A DNA stretch of 64,000 nt from Rhyacophila brunnea (GCA_022495005.1 JAGYXB010000802.1:62001-126000); one strand, 5' to 3'; counted from the first letter of the stretch, positions 1 to 14,900 are shown. The notes: generated from the sequence alone by a model not told the origin. Translations and numbers: made by a program.

Positions 1-4110
<4,110 letters not shown>

Positions 4111-4316
4111 TTTGCAGCGACAAATATTCCATAAATATCACATTAACAATATCGAAAGTTACTGTAATATTTTTTCTTTACGAAAAAACAACACTAGATA
4201 TAATGTTTGGGAATTGGAATTAAATAGATAATAATAATATTGTTATTATTTCACCATAATAGTATATTTTTCCAAGTCTGTCAAATTTGATAGGTTATGA
4301 CTAGTTTTGGCAGTGT
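4111..4316. promoter_or_regulatory. Candidate bidirectional promoter, SPG7 versus a divergent exon
   Basis: This is the short AT-rich gap between the SPG7 start codon (minus) and a plus-strand Inr-like TCAGTG at 4317. I see no clear TATA box placed for either side. Assignment rests on position only. Confidence 0.35.
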
Positions 4317-4403
4317 TCAGTGTTGCCGCGTAAGGCAGAGAATTTTCCTAAGAGCAGTTCTGCCATCTTTTTGTCTTTCTCACAACCTTTATTAAATCAA
4401 AAT
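4317..4403 (+). other. Candidate 5' exon of a divergent gene
   Basis: Begins at an Inr-like TCAGTG, has a pyrimidine-rich leader (gccatctttttgtctttctc) like housekeeping/ribosomal-protein leaders, and ends AAAAT|GTAAGA, a strong donor. If real, the start codon could be split by the intron (AT|G). No downstream exon was found; a non-LTR element begins about 180 bp later. Confidence 0.3.
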
Positions 4404-4591
4404 GTAAGACTTTTTATAGTAAAGATTTTTAGTAGGTATATTAATTATCTTATATACTATAGCACTAATAAAAAATCATGTCCGAGGAATCTACTATCAA
4501 AGTTGTATAATTAAATATTGTAATTATCTGCCTTAATTGTTTTGTCCAAATTTTAATAATTATTCAAGAATGAAAACTAAACCTAACCTCA

Positions 4592-4798
4592 TCAGGGGTG
4601 CGACAACCCGGTGTGGGTCCTGGCCTCCTCCAACAGCTCCCTCCACCTGTCCCTATCCAGTGTGGCCGCTTTCCAATTTGGTAACCCCAGAATACGGCAG
4701 TCACTGGCAGCTCCATCTAACCAGCGAATCTTTGGCCTCCCTCTTCTTCTACGTCCTATTGGATTGCTGGACATCACTCTTTGCCGGTTCATTGTCAT
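4592..4798 (-). pseudogene. Non-LTR C-terminal tail
   Basis: GRRRRGRPKIRWLDG, then DRDRWRELLEEARTHTGLSH, is the characteristic C-terminal end of these elements (R-G-R-P-x-x-R-W-x-D ... RDRWR). It is out of frame with the RT block. Confidence 0.9.
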
Positions 4799-4954
4799 TC
4801 ATACGGTGCACATGACCTAGCCATCGCAGTCTCCCAATCTTAATTGATTGAACTGCGCTGCAATCTTCGTATAGCCCGTAGTGCTCAGCATTATATCTTC
4901 TCCTCCAATTGGTGCCATCCCTGATCGGTCCATATATAATATGACGGAGAATTT

Positions 4955-5962
4955 TTATTTCATGTTCAGGGCTCGTTCATTTTGCAAAGTTAATGTCCAG
5001 GTTTCCGATGCGTAGGTGAGCACTGGCTTTACAAGCGTCTTGTAAAGAGTGCTTTTAGTTCGGCGAGATAGTAAGCGGGACTTAAAATGTCTTAACAGAC
5101 CAAAGTAGCATTTATTCGCAGACATGATTCTCTTGTTGATTTCTTCTGTAATATCATTATGTCGAGTTACAAGAGATCCAAGGTATATGAAACTGTCGAC
5201 CGTATCAAACTTGTATGCACCAATATCTAACTTTGGTGCGACTTCTCGTGGTGTGACATAGACAGGCGTGTATTTAGTTTTTGCCTCGTTTATTTGTAAA
5301 CCCATTCCTTTGGCAGAGACTTCTAGTGCTGTGAATGCCTTTTTCAGCGCCAATTCTGATATTGCAATGATGTCGATATCATCGGCATACGCCAGCAGCT
5401 GCGCAGGCTTAGTAAATATCGTGCCGCTGCCACGGGCATGAATCTTTGCATCCCGTATCGCGTGTATCAATATTGAAAAGAAGGCATGCCAGAGCGTCAC
5501 CTTGCCTTAGGCCATTCAGTGATATATATGGCTCGGATATTTCCACTTGAAGCTTTACCCGGCATTGTACTGGTGTCATTGTCATCTCTACAAGTTTAAT
5601 TATTTTCGTCGGAATTTCAAATTCTCGCATTGCTTCGTATAACCGGTATCGATTAATGCTATCATAAGCTGCCTTAAAATCGATGAACAGGTGATACCTA
5701 CGTGTTAATATTGAATTCAGTGGTCTTTTCTAGAATCTGTCTTAGAGTGAATATTTGAGTAACACATTGTCATGATCTCCCTCGTCGAAAGCCTCCTTGG
5801 TAGTGCCCGAGTATTCCTTCTACATTCCAGCCGCTGGAATATCAGAATCGACAACAGTTTATATGCAGAGTTAAGGAGTGTCACTCTGTAATTACTATAT
5901 TCTAGTTGGTTTCCTTTCTTGTACAGGGGACAAATCAGCCCATCCTTCCACTCCTCTGGCAT
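4955..5962 (-). pseudogene. Non-LTR reverse transcriptase domain
   Basis: Three overlapping frames give successive RT blocks: MPEEWKDGLICPLYKKGN (finger), SLNGLRQGDALACLLFNI (motif B region), then LLAYADDIDIIAISE with the catalytic YADD, GLQINEAKTKY, a YLGSLV block and VLTYASETWTL. Two frame shifts between blocks (near 5700 and 5480) show it is broken. A His/deletion scar follows the QGD motif. Confidence 0.92.
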
Positions 5963-6133
5963 CTTTTCTGAAGTCCATACTTGGTGAATTAGGCTATGTA
6001 AATCTTTGAGCAGGCTTTCTCCCCCACATTTTATTAATTCACTCTGTAGGTTATTTCTATTCCAGGCGATTTGTTTGTTTTTAACCTTGACATGGCACCT
6101 TTTACCTCATTTAATGTCGGTAGTTCTTCGTTA

Positions 6134-6502
6134 TCATCCATGCCACTTTGTAGGTACTGATTCCTGATCATGAGTATTAAAGTTAGTGTTGCCGGCATCA
6201 TTATGGGGGGTATTTAAATGTTGATCATAGAAACCCACCCACCGGGCAAGAATACGGTGCTTTTCTGTGAGTATCATGCCATTGTCATCCTTGCACATTG
6301 TGATACGAGGCTTGAAACCCTTCCTAACATTATATATCTTTCTATAGAACAGCAGACTTTCTTGGGCTTTATAGTGTTCTTGAAGTAAGACCATTTCCTT
6401 TTTTAAATAATCACGTTTTTTTTTCTTGTGTAGTTTCTTTTCGTCACGCCTGCGCTTTTTATACTCATCGTCTGATGCCCGTGTTTTCTTATGTAGCATC
6501 AT
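6134..6502 (-). pseudogene. Non-LTR linker region between EN and RT
   Basis: A run of about 120 codons, extremely Lys/Arg-rich (KKRRRDEKKLHKKKKRDYLK), followed by LLFYRKIYNVRKGFKPRI and CKDDNGMILTEKHRILARW. The latter is the typical pre-RT segment ('...G.....I..RW..YF..LLN'). It ends TKWHG and is separated from the RT by frame changes. Confidence 0.8.
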
Positions 6503-6631
6503 TAAGTAAGCCTCATTTTTTCTCGTAGTGACTTAAAGGCAATCTTCGTCAAACCATTCTGATCATTCACCTGTTTTTCGCCGTCCTAAAGTATCATTAG
6601 CTGAGGATACTATGGCAGTCTTGCACTCTTC

Positions 6632-7106
6632 TCAGTGTTGATTCACCTCTTCATGGTCTCCAACCTCAACATTGTCGCTCAGGTGAGTGTTCAAGCTCTC
6701 CTGGTACCGAGCCAGTTCCTGCGGAATCTTCAGTTTCTTTGTGTCAAAGGGTTTTGCTCTTGTTCCCATTTCCTTTTTGGTGTTTGAGATCTTTGCTCTA
6801 ACTTTTCCACACACTAGGAAATGGTCTGAGTCTACATTAGCCCCTCTGTATGTCCGGACGCTCATTAGATCCGATCTGTGCCTGTTGTCTATCAACATAT
6901 TATGGTCTAATTGGTTTATTTTGCACCCATCCGGGGATTTCCAAGTTCCCTTATATATATCCTTACGGGAAAACATTGTGCTACCAATAACCATATTTAC
7001 TGACGCTGCACAGTTAATTAGTCGGGTACCATTGTCATTACTTTCATTGTGAAGACTATGTTTTCCGACAATGGCAGTGTATATCTCCTCCCGTCCTATT
7101 TTGGCA
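6632..7106 (-). pseudogene. Non-LTR endonuclease (APE-type), C-terminal half
   Basis: Open frames read GREEIYTAIVGKHSLH, ESNDNGTRLIN, then TWKSPDGCKINQLDHNMLID and a conserved GANVDSDHFLV. N-Q-(I/L)-D-H and S-D-H are the catalytic-end motifs of apurinic-endonuclease domains that nick the target for target-primed reverse transcription. The N-terminal part with the first catalytic residues is absent, so it cannot be active. Confidence 0.88.
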
Positions 7107-7165
7107 ACTAACCTAACCTAACCAAACCTAACCTAACCGAACCTAAGCGAACCCAACATAACAAA
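7107..7165. repeat. Degenerate CCTAA (insect telomere-type) repeat tract
   Basis: About ten variants of CCTAACC/CCGAACC/CCAAACC in a row (ctaacctaacc, aaacctaacc, gaacctaagcg). Insect telomeres are TTAGG. This tract sits exactly at the 5' boundary of the non-LTR remnant. A similar GGTTAGG-like tract lies at 30675-30740. Confidence 0.7.
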
Positions 7166-7501
7166 TAATCCAGTATAATATCGGCTATTTTCGAAATTTG
7201 TTTGCTGCTGGCTCTCTGTAAAGTCTAAACCGATAAGAACCGTGCTTTATTTAGACATGAATTTTATGTCAGTACTATACGACCCAAAGAGTTTGAACGG
7301 TCTTTTATATACGGCCATATATTTCCGATACAACATTTCACGGTGAAATGTATTACGGCGAACTGCATACGTACAAGTTTCCGGACACGAAGCAGCGCAA
7401 GGCCTGCTTACGACACGAGGTATCACTGATTTTAACATAGTTTAACAGTGATCAACAGATGTACGCTAAAAATATCAAACTATTATCTACTAACTTTTAT
7501 C

Positions 7502-7751
7502 GCCTACGATGGCCGAGCGGCTAACGCGACGGCTTATACTGTCGTGGGTCCCAAATTTAATCCCGGGTCTGGCAAATACACATGTAGTTTTTAATGTGTG
7601 TTTGGAGTCAGAGTAAGGCCCTAATAAGTTGAGTAAGTGACTGACATACACTTGTCGTGAAAAACAAAAATCCATTAATACAAACATTCACTTTGTGGAG
7701 GCACATAATAATATTATGGATCTTCTTAGAATCGGACATCTAAAAAAATAT
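7502..7751 (+). repeat. tRNA-derived SINE, copy 1 (near full length)
   Basis: It opens with a tRNA-like head: A-box gatggccgagcggctaacgc and a degenerate B-box gggtcccaaatttaatccc. Body landmarks are tctggcaaatacacatgtag, gttgagtaagtgactgaca, a ctttgtggaggcac block and gaatcggacat, with an A-rich tail. Other copies lie at 14802, 26471, 32233 and 50150. Confidence 0.8.
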
Positions 7752-8059
7752 AGGTAATCTCTCTAGGATTTTTTTTCAATGAAAATTTTGTGTGACGATT
7801 TTCTCGACTCAAATTTCATGAAACGGGTTGCTCATGCGCGCACGCACATTTTGAGCACAAATTTGATAGACTACGTTGGAAATATCCTTCACAATGAGCT
7901 GAACAAATTTGAAAAGAAATTTTGATTGGCATTTTTCCTATGCAAATTCGTTAGGTTGCATTTGCGTATTGGGTATCAGGTTGACGTAAAGTCGTAAATC
8001 GGTCGTATCTCATAGCACAATAATTAAAGCGTAAAATAAAGAAATAGTGTCAGTAAGAC

Positions 8060-8620
8060 TAGTGTTCTTCAACCTTTTATCACCCGCGGTCCGGTGGACA
8101 TAATATGAGAAATATTTCGCGGACCGGTATTAACTAGAAATAATAACCATTATAGATATAATTTTATTTATTAAATCTTATAAAATTACAACTTTTTGTT
8201 AGTGCCACATCTGCTGCTGCTTCTTTGTAAGCAAATTTGATATAGGTACGTGGTTGCAGCATTGTTTCTGAGAGGCAAAGCGCTCGATTTCTCTGTTTGG
8301 TTTTTATTACTGACATAGATGAAAAAGTCTTTTCACATAAATAGGAAGTCGAAAAAATTACCAATAATTTGATCTTTATAACTCAGAGATGGATATTCTT
8401 TATCAAATGATATCCAAAATTGAGACAATGATTGCATTTTATGTCTGGACACCAGAGTGACATCAGAAAATAACTCGATCAGCTTTTCTTTCTCACGAAG
8501 ATCAAGTGCGCATGATTAAATATCTTCCAAAAAGGAATTAATAATGTCCGTCTTTACGTGGATCTTAATTTTCAGAGAAATATTTATTAAAGTTTTCAGC
8601 TAACTCTTTTAAATGTTGGC
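8060..8620 (-). mobile_element. hAT transposon remnant (3' part)
   Basis: The left end agtgttcttcaacc...cacccgcgg resembles the CAGTGTTTCTCAACC hAT terminus. Minus-strand frames give EKLIELFSDVTLVS, MQSLSQFWISFDKEYP and then SYLCEKTFSSMSVIKTKQRN, the hAT C-terminal dimerisation region (YLCE-x-x-FS, K-x-R-N). Several stops and frame changes are present. No right end was recognised. A further SINE-head fragment (cacggtggccgagcggtc) lies just beyond at 8847-8864. Confidence 0.75.
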
Positions 8621-10076
8621 TTATGATGTTGAATATTATGACCTTCGGTTAATATCAGCAGAAATTTAAAAAATCTTTTTAGACGAATCTATCAATTAAG
8701 AACTTTTCTACGATTTTTTAACATGTATATGTTTTACCGCTCGCCGTGACATTAAAATAAAATTCTGTGCACCAAATACGAGTGTAACGCAAAATGTTAC
8801 CGTGATACTCATTATATTACAATTTAACGACACAATACGACGAGCACGGTGGCCGAGCGGTCTGCAGTAATTGTATAAAAATTGAATTCCGACAAATATT
8901 TTTATATTTTATTTTATTACTTACTAATATGTATTTCTTAAATTATTAATTTATATTTTTAACCTTAGTAAAAAAAAACGCACAAACTTTTTTGACTGTT
9001 ATATAATATGACTTGGATTTAGGGTTTAATTTAATTTTAAAAAGTAACAAACACTATCTACATCGGTGGTCGGTAATCTTTTGAGAGAATGGGTAAAAAA
9101 ACAATTTTGAAAAAAATATTTGGTTAGTGGGTAAGTGCTGAGTACCTTCGCGACATGGGAGTACATTGGAATGTGGATGTGTCTTCAATAGCTCTCAGAC
9201 TTACTTCCGTGTAGCAGAGGTACTCATCATCGGGCTACTGATGTTTTTAATTAAAATAATGCAACTAGTTCTCATATCATTTCTTTATAGAGATGTGTAT
9301 TTCAATTCTCGGTGTGTACCTTGTCACTCCAATCCGAATTCAATTATTATCAAGATGTACATCTCCGAGTCCGTTTTCAATGAAAATTTCTTTTCGTTGG
9401 TATTTATTAGATATAAACCTTGTAGTGATATTGATTTAGGATTCTCGTAGTTCTATGTATAAAATTAACGAACCATTCCGCATTTTACACAGTTTTAAGC
9501 TAAACGTGTTAAATTAGATCATATTAGAGGTGGTTTTTTCTTTATACTCTTCAACGTCGACATCTTCAATGAATTGCAAGTAGTTGAAGTGTTGCTATAA
9601 TCCATCACATCTCACTTCCGCCAAGATTCTCCACCTAGTCTCAAAGATACTTATCAGTCCTTCGTGATATATTAATTCATTGTATACCTACGTAAAAAAA
9701 GACAAAATACTCAAATGTAGGCAGTGGCGCGTTTACTGATGTAGAGGACCGACGCACTGACTGATTTTGAGGTCCCCTGCGATAAAAGATGAACAGTCTA
9801 ATTTTATTTTTCCAAATAAATCCATGTATTCAAACCATTTTTAATTTTCATTTTGTATAATATTTTATTTTGCTGGTACTTCCAGCAGAATACTTACCAA
9901 TTTAGTATTTCGATAATAGTGTTCATGCATTCATATTTTTATAATCAAATATAACGGGAGTATGTGAATTACAATAATGAAGGTACCTAGGTATATTTAA
10001 TCAAAATCCTCTATAATATATCTATTCATTTCATAGAAGTGGCAGTTTAACTCTTGGGAGTTAATAATATATAATA
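8621..10076. other. AT-rich stretch, no gene recognised
   Basis: It contains the 8847 SINE-head fragment, a hAT-like terminus fragment at about 9722 (cagtggcgcgtttactgatg) and a sequence at 9064 resembling a hAT end (cggtggtcggtaatctttt). No supported coding sequence was found. Confidence 0.5.
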
Positions 10077-11947
10077 CTAGCTGACCCAGCAAACGTTGTT
10101 CTGCCATATAAATTATTTCTAGTGAATATTTTGGTTGTTAAATAAAAAATAACGAATGTATCGTAAGTGTGTGGGGATGGGATCTATGACAGAAAGAGGA
10201 ATGGAGCGCTGTAGACGATGACCGCCGATAAAAACAAAAAAACACCAAGCATTCATTTTCTCAATTCAAAATGAGTAATGACGTTCATAATGAATGAATT
10301 ACCTGTGACAGGATCTCGTTGTTTAATGTTTATGCAATATCCGTCTTGTCCCTACCAGAAAATTAGCCGATATTGGAGAGCGTCATATGAACGGTGTGTG
10401 TCAGCGATAAACTCCAGATTATTGTTTCTTCTTAGAATCACGAATTCTCGCGTCGATGTGCGGTCGCCAACCATGATTCCAGCAATGTCGTAAAAAACAG
10501 GTGCATTGAATCGACGCACGTGCTCTCCAGCTGATGTTTTATCAGGATTGATGACAATAGCGTGATTGTCACTTTGCAATTCGTGCATGTGTGCTTTGAA
10601 AAATTTCAATAATTCATTGTGCTCATTCAATAGGGCGTCCAGTTCGCCGATGATACGCCTGGCATTAGGCGAATGGAGGTTATTGTAGCCGCAACGTGCA
10701 TCCACATGATTGATTGTCTCACCGCCCATGAAGTAGATTTGTAAAAAAATATGTGATTCGTTTGGCATTGGCAGCAATGAGCCTACTTTGTGGTATACCT
10801 GGCCTTTGATTTTGAACGTAGAATGGAATTGTTGACAATTTGCCGGAGTATTAGGAACTATTTCTGTTGCTTCGAACGAAGTCATTTGGAAACATGAATT
10901 GAATGTGCGAATGGACTTCAGGAACAGGTTTGAATCTGGAACCGTGTCGATGAGCAAGCCGTTCAATGGTTCTGGTGGTATCTCAATTTCTGATAGTTGC
11001 ACTTTTCCTGATGTGCAACACATCCCAGCGGACTCATGTTTGAATTTGAGCGCATGACAATGGAGACATTCTTTGTCCATAGCACCAATCAGCACTTTCG
11101 GATGAGCGGAATATTCAATATCTGGCTCGTACTCGAATGCGAGACGAAGAAATGAAGCGGATGTAAATGCTCGATGTACTTGTTGGCGTTGTCAATCATT
11201 TGCTCTGGGTGTGTTGACTACGAACCGGCGCGCTTGGCTCCGTTCCAATTGTCGTTGTTGATTTCGTTCAGCTCGTGCCTCTTCTGATTGAGATGCACGC
11301 AATTGCGACATGCTCACATGCACGTTTTTGTTATCTTGTTGGATTTGTTCGTCTGTTCTTTCTGCTCTACTATTTCGCATGTTTGTGGCTTTATTCGTTC
11401 GACGGCCCAAATGGCCCACTTGCGTCTTGCTGGCATTGTGCACTGTAATACACGCACACAAAAATAGATAAATTAAAATAAATCGTACAAATTTTTTCAC
11501 GCACTGCGTTGTGATATGCCGAATGAAATGTCAAAATGACGCGACGCTTTTCTTGAATTCTTCTCGGACGTAGCGCCATCTGTCATTCAACAACATAAAC
11601 AATTTTGTTCTGTTTGAAATACGAACGACGGTTAAATTTGTTCATACAAAAATAATAAAATCGCAATTAAAAAAATGGGAGGGTGGGGGTAGGAGGGTGA
11701 AAATTTGGGGTTATAGGTATTTTCTGATGCCAAATAATAAAAAAAATACAAAAAAAAAAGTCAAAAAAATAAAAGAAAAATTTTTCTGGATAGAGATACC
11801 CTAATCACCTAGTGGTATGAAATATACTTGTTGACCTATTCTCATACCTAACAAATATACATTAAAAAAATCATAAAAATCGGTCGAGCCATTTCGGAGG
11901 AGTGCGACCACAAACATCGTGACACGAGATTTTTATATATATAGAGA
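10077..11947 (-). mobile_element. Helitron with defined ends, truncated RepHel coding
   Basis: On the minus strand it starts A|TCTCTATATATATAAAAATC followed by tcgtgtcacgatgtttgtgg, and ends gctgggtcagCTAG|T. 5'-TC, 3'-CTRR and insertion between A and T are the Helitron hallmarks. At 1871 bp it retains only the N-terminal part of the replication protein and no helicase domain, so it is non-autonomous. Confidence 0.9.
10274..11578 (-). pseudogene. Helitron replication initiator, N-terminal (Helitron_like_N) remnant
   Basis: The first frames (to 11192) carry the Arg/Glu/Gln-rich leader (ERNQQRQLERSQARR). The main frame (11095-10352) gives CLHCHALKFKHES...MCCTSGKV, FNSCFQMTSFEA, YHKVGSLLPM, IIGELDALL and DALQYRLIFW. 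These match the Helitron N-terminal domain (C-x2-C motif, SFGA-like, H-R-I-G-S-L-L-P, LQYPL-FW). TAG follows W where Gln is normally found (FW*GQDGY continues open), so one stop ends the frame. The Rep HUH nuclease and Pif1 helicase parts are missing. Confidence 0.85.
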
Positions 11948-12758
11948 TATTAGGTATATAATATCTCTAATATTATAATATATATCTCTAATCATATATA
12001 ATTATGGTGTGTGGTGGTTAGAAACAACTTTCGCAATGAAATACATACATATAGTCAAAATATTATTAATTATAAAACATTAATCTTATCACGCTTATAA
12101 ACTCATGTCTTACTGTACAAATGTTTGTGTTTTTCAATTCGAATCATTACAAAAATAGACAAAAAGAAATTTATTCACCGAGTCAAACATTGTTTATTTA
12201 TCTTTTCATCCGTATTTTGTTACCTACAGGAATTGTACCTAAGGGCGGGCGGTCTCTAGGGACATTTCAATATGCCGTCGGCCAAGCCTCTTGGGGTAAC
12301 CTCGACGCCAGTTTCCTGAATATTAATTTTCACGTTTAAATGTAATTAAAATAATGTCGTTTACATAAAAGCCACTGGTTACAACTCAACGCACTCACAT
12401 GTATTAAAATTGTTGAAAAATTACGCCATTGTTATTATTTTGCAATTATTTTTAAAAAGCTTTCAGTTGGTATAACTGATGTTTAAAACTTGTCAATTAT
12501 TTTAACGTGTTCATCAAAATTAACTTTGATAATTGCAATACTAATTGTATTTCTATTTTTTCATTTATATGATATTAAATATAAATTAAAAATATTAAAT
12601 TTATATTTGCCTTACCTAACTAAGAAAACTTGTATCGTTAGTAATGTAATAAGGTCAAAGAAAGTATAAAATAAAATTGGTATCTACAGGTTAAGGCGAA
12701 TACTAATACAAATCTTGCAATTTGAGACATTTTTTTATAATTTACAATTTAACCTGTA
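11948..12758. other. AT-rich stretch, no gene recognised
   Basis: Short repeats of ataatatatatctct lie next to the Helitron 5' end. A small GC-richer patch (12235-12320) has no convincing open frame. Nothing else can be supported. Confidence 0.45.
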
Positions 12759-12960
12759 TTAATTGAGCCGTTGCCCGGAATAACGTTGTATCCAACAATA
12801 TTCTTGTTTTGAGAAAAATGGAAAAAACTAAATCAGTTATGTTTTTTTACATTTTATATTTGAAATACAATAAACAAACAATTATTAAGAGTTTTAAAAT
12901 ATAAAGTGTGAAGAAAGACAATTAAATTTGAATTTATTACAAAAAAATATAGTGAATTAA

Positions 12961-13006
12961 TGGAATAATGTTGTATATGAAAATTTCACATACAACATTA
13001 TTCCAC
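12961..13006. repeat. Perfect-type hairpin built from the TIR core motif
   Basis: tggaataatgttgtatatga is followed at once by its near-complement (ttcacatacaacattattcca). Arms are about 22 bp with one or two mismatches and no loop. Two inverted copies of the element's own terminal core are set about 200 bp inside the left end. Confidence 0.85.
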
Positions 13007-13020
13007 AAAATGCTTTTTAT

Positions 13021-14217
13021 TTATTCTACTTCACTCAATAGTGCCTTATAGAAAGCAGCGTGCTCATCTAGCATGAATTCACACATATCATTGAGGTCTT
13101 TGAGCTTAGCAGCCTTGATTGGCAGCGGATTGGAGTACATTGGAGTGAGTTCCAAGCTCCCTAACTGCATGAAATTTCTCCGTACGTTAGCCAATCTTCC
13201 CCGTCCTCCACGAAGAGGTGGTAGAAGACTGTATGATGTCCATGATTCCAGTTCATTGTGGGAGGTTCGAGCTCTGATTGTCGTGGGATCATCAGCAGAG
13301 AGCTGAAGCCAAATGGCACCAGTGATCTTCATTTTTGTTGGTCTCTGCATTGCATTTTCAACATCTGTGAAATTTTTAAAGTCAATGCGATCCATATTCT
13401 GTATATGAAATGGGTTGTTTGGACGGCTTTCTTTAATAACCTGATTCCACTGATCCGGCACCATTACCTTCGAAACCCGTTTCCTTTGCTCTATTAAAGC
13501 AAATTCACGGTCACAAAGCATAAGTCAATCGGTGAGTGATTATCATAATTAGCACTATCTTCGTCTGCTCTCTGAATACGGCGTCCGACATTCAATTTCT
13601 CGATACATGAGACGAGATAATGACTCTGTCCATTATGATTTAGCAACCTGAATGCTGATTGTATTTCTGTCTTAATGTTAAAATCGAGAACACATCCGCG
13701 ATTCAAACATTTTTCGGCACAAACGCGACCCTGCGAAAAATAGAAAGAAACGATTAAAAAATTTGAAAAGGTATTATATTAAGTAACAATATAAAGAGTA
13801 ATATAATGCAAGCATTATTATCAAATAACAATATGGATAAATCATTTGAATACAATCGATTAACGTTCGACGAGGAATAATATGTCGAACATAGTAATTT
13901 TATTCGTGACATCAATAGAACTGTCAAATCGTATACAACATTATTCCACAAACCTGTTTCGGTGGCTCAATTGCAGGTTTAATAATATTTTTTCTGGATA
14001 AATATTCTTTTCCTGCATCCTTCAACTTCTTGGCTTTATTATCTCTCCAGTTTAAAACATTGGATGTCCGTTTTCTTCCTTTATTTACATGAATTAAGCC
14101 ACGCTCCGTGATATTGACGGACGGCGACGCCATTTTGACAACTGCATAGACAACGTTCTTCCATAAACCAATAACTTTAAAATGCTGCCACAAGCTTAAA
14201 TATTGTTTCCCGACCAT
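13021..14217 (-). pseudogene. Internally deleted transposase-like protein (DUF7869-type family)
   Basis: Exon 1 (14217-13954) encodes a basic N-terminus with RKRTSNVLNWRDNKAKKLKD and ends PPKQ at CAG|GTTTGT. The acceptor tttttcgcag at 13731 opens exon 2: GRVCAEKCLNRGC, a short Cys cluster, then FRLLNHNGQSHYLVS. Around 13525 it is fused out of frame to the C-terminal part (13521-13021): MLCDREFALIEQRKRVSKV, PDQWNQVIKES, NPFHIQNM, ending LSEVE. The 'CDR(D/E)F-x-LIE' string is known from a widespread family of arthropod/cnidarian proteins with an RNase-H-like core. That core is missing here, presumably by deletion, so no active enzyme is encoded. Confidence 0.7.
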
Positions 14218-14327
14218 AATACTTACCTTAAAAGATGCATAATAACATACCCAACATTATTCCATCAATAACTCAACATTGACAGTTTTGTTGGATACAA
14301 CATTATTCCGGGCAACGGCTCAATTAA

Positions 14328-14801
14328 TAAATATGTTACTATTTGAAAATAATAAAAAGAAACATATTTTTTATTTTAACTCGAAGATAAACTTATAATT
14401 TAAAAAAAATAATTTGGTTAAAAGATCCCATCTTATTATTTGATCTGATTGGCCCAACAGGTGGTTGGACCAACTCGAGCATCACTCTTCTCTTTCGGAG
14501 CATATTCTCGGATATTCCCAGACAACGTGGTTCGTATCCTATGGTTCTGCGCCACGTGGACATGTTGGTGTGGTGACAAGACTAGTCCAAGCTCAAAGAG
14601 TTTGGCAGCGAATCCAAAAGTTAATTTAAAAAAAAAAGTCGAAGACCAGCGGTGGTCAGAAGTGAATTTGGTTATCTCTTAATTTTGAAATATTAAAACT
14701 ATCAAAATTAAGATTTGAAATTTTCTTTAAATGAGTCTGCAATTCATTATATTGCTTGTTAATAGTACAGTGATAATAATATTATATTTCATTTCTTTAT
14801 A
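14328..14801. other. Unassigned stretch
   Basis: A moderately GC-rich block at 14449-14660 has open frames in two directions (for example HVAQNHRIRTTLSGNI on minus), but I recognise no family. The rest is AT-rich. Confidence 0.4.
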
Positions 14802-14900
14802 CGCCCTCGATGGACGAGCGGCTACTGCATCGGCTTATAATGTCATGGGTCTCGGGCTAAAATCCTAATTCTGGAAAATTCACATGTTTTTCATCCGGAA
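14802..14900 (+). repeat. tRNA-derived SINE, copy 2 (head only)
   Basis: The head cgatggacgagcggctactg and cggcttataatgtcatggg align with the SINE copy at 7502. It breaks off after ctggaaaattcacatg, so it is truncated. Confidence 0.65.

Larger units (their letters stand above)
4580..7106 (-). mobile_element. Decayed, 5'-truncated non-LTR retrotransposon (APE endonuclease + RT)
   Basis: Read on the minus strand from 7106: an endonuclease C-terminal half, a Lys/Arg-rich linker, a reverse transcriptase with YADDID, and the RT-distal tail ending HTGLSHP. The same order is seen in the arthropod endonuclease-RT elements often mis-named 'craniofacial development protein 2-like'. At least five frame changes or stops separate the segments, so it is dead. 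The left half of the endonuclease is missing and the 5' junction abuts CCTAACC repeats. No convincing target-site duplication or poly(A) tail was found. Confidence 0.9.
12763..14323 (-). mobile_element. TTAA-flanked DNA transposon with about 35-bp TIRs and a DUF7869-like transposase remnant
   Basis: Ends are exact inverted repeats: ttgagccgttgcccggaata at 12763, and its complement ending at 14323. Continuing inward both arms read acgttgtatccaacaa/atgttgtatccaacaa. Both sides are flanked by TTAA (12759-12762 and 14324-14327); the alternative ATTAAT 6-bp duplication cannot be excluded. Length is 1561 bp. Inside are split frames of a large transposase-like protein and four more copies of the ACAACATTATTCC core of the TIR. 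The superfamily is uncertain. Confidence 0.8.

Noticed and set aside
13073..13497. Plus-strand frames opposite the transposase C-terminus
   Set aside because: Shadows of the minus-strand DUF7869-like sequence, which has recognisable motifs.
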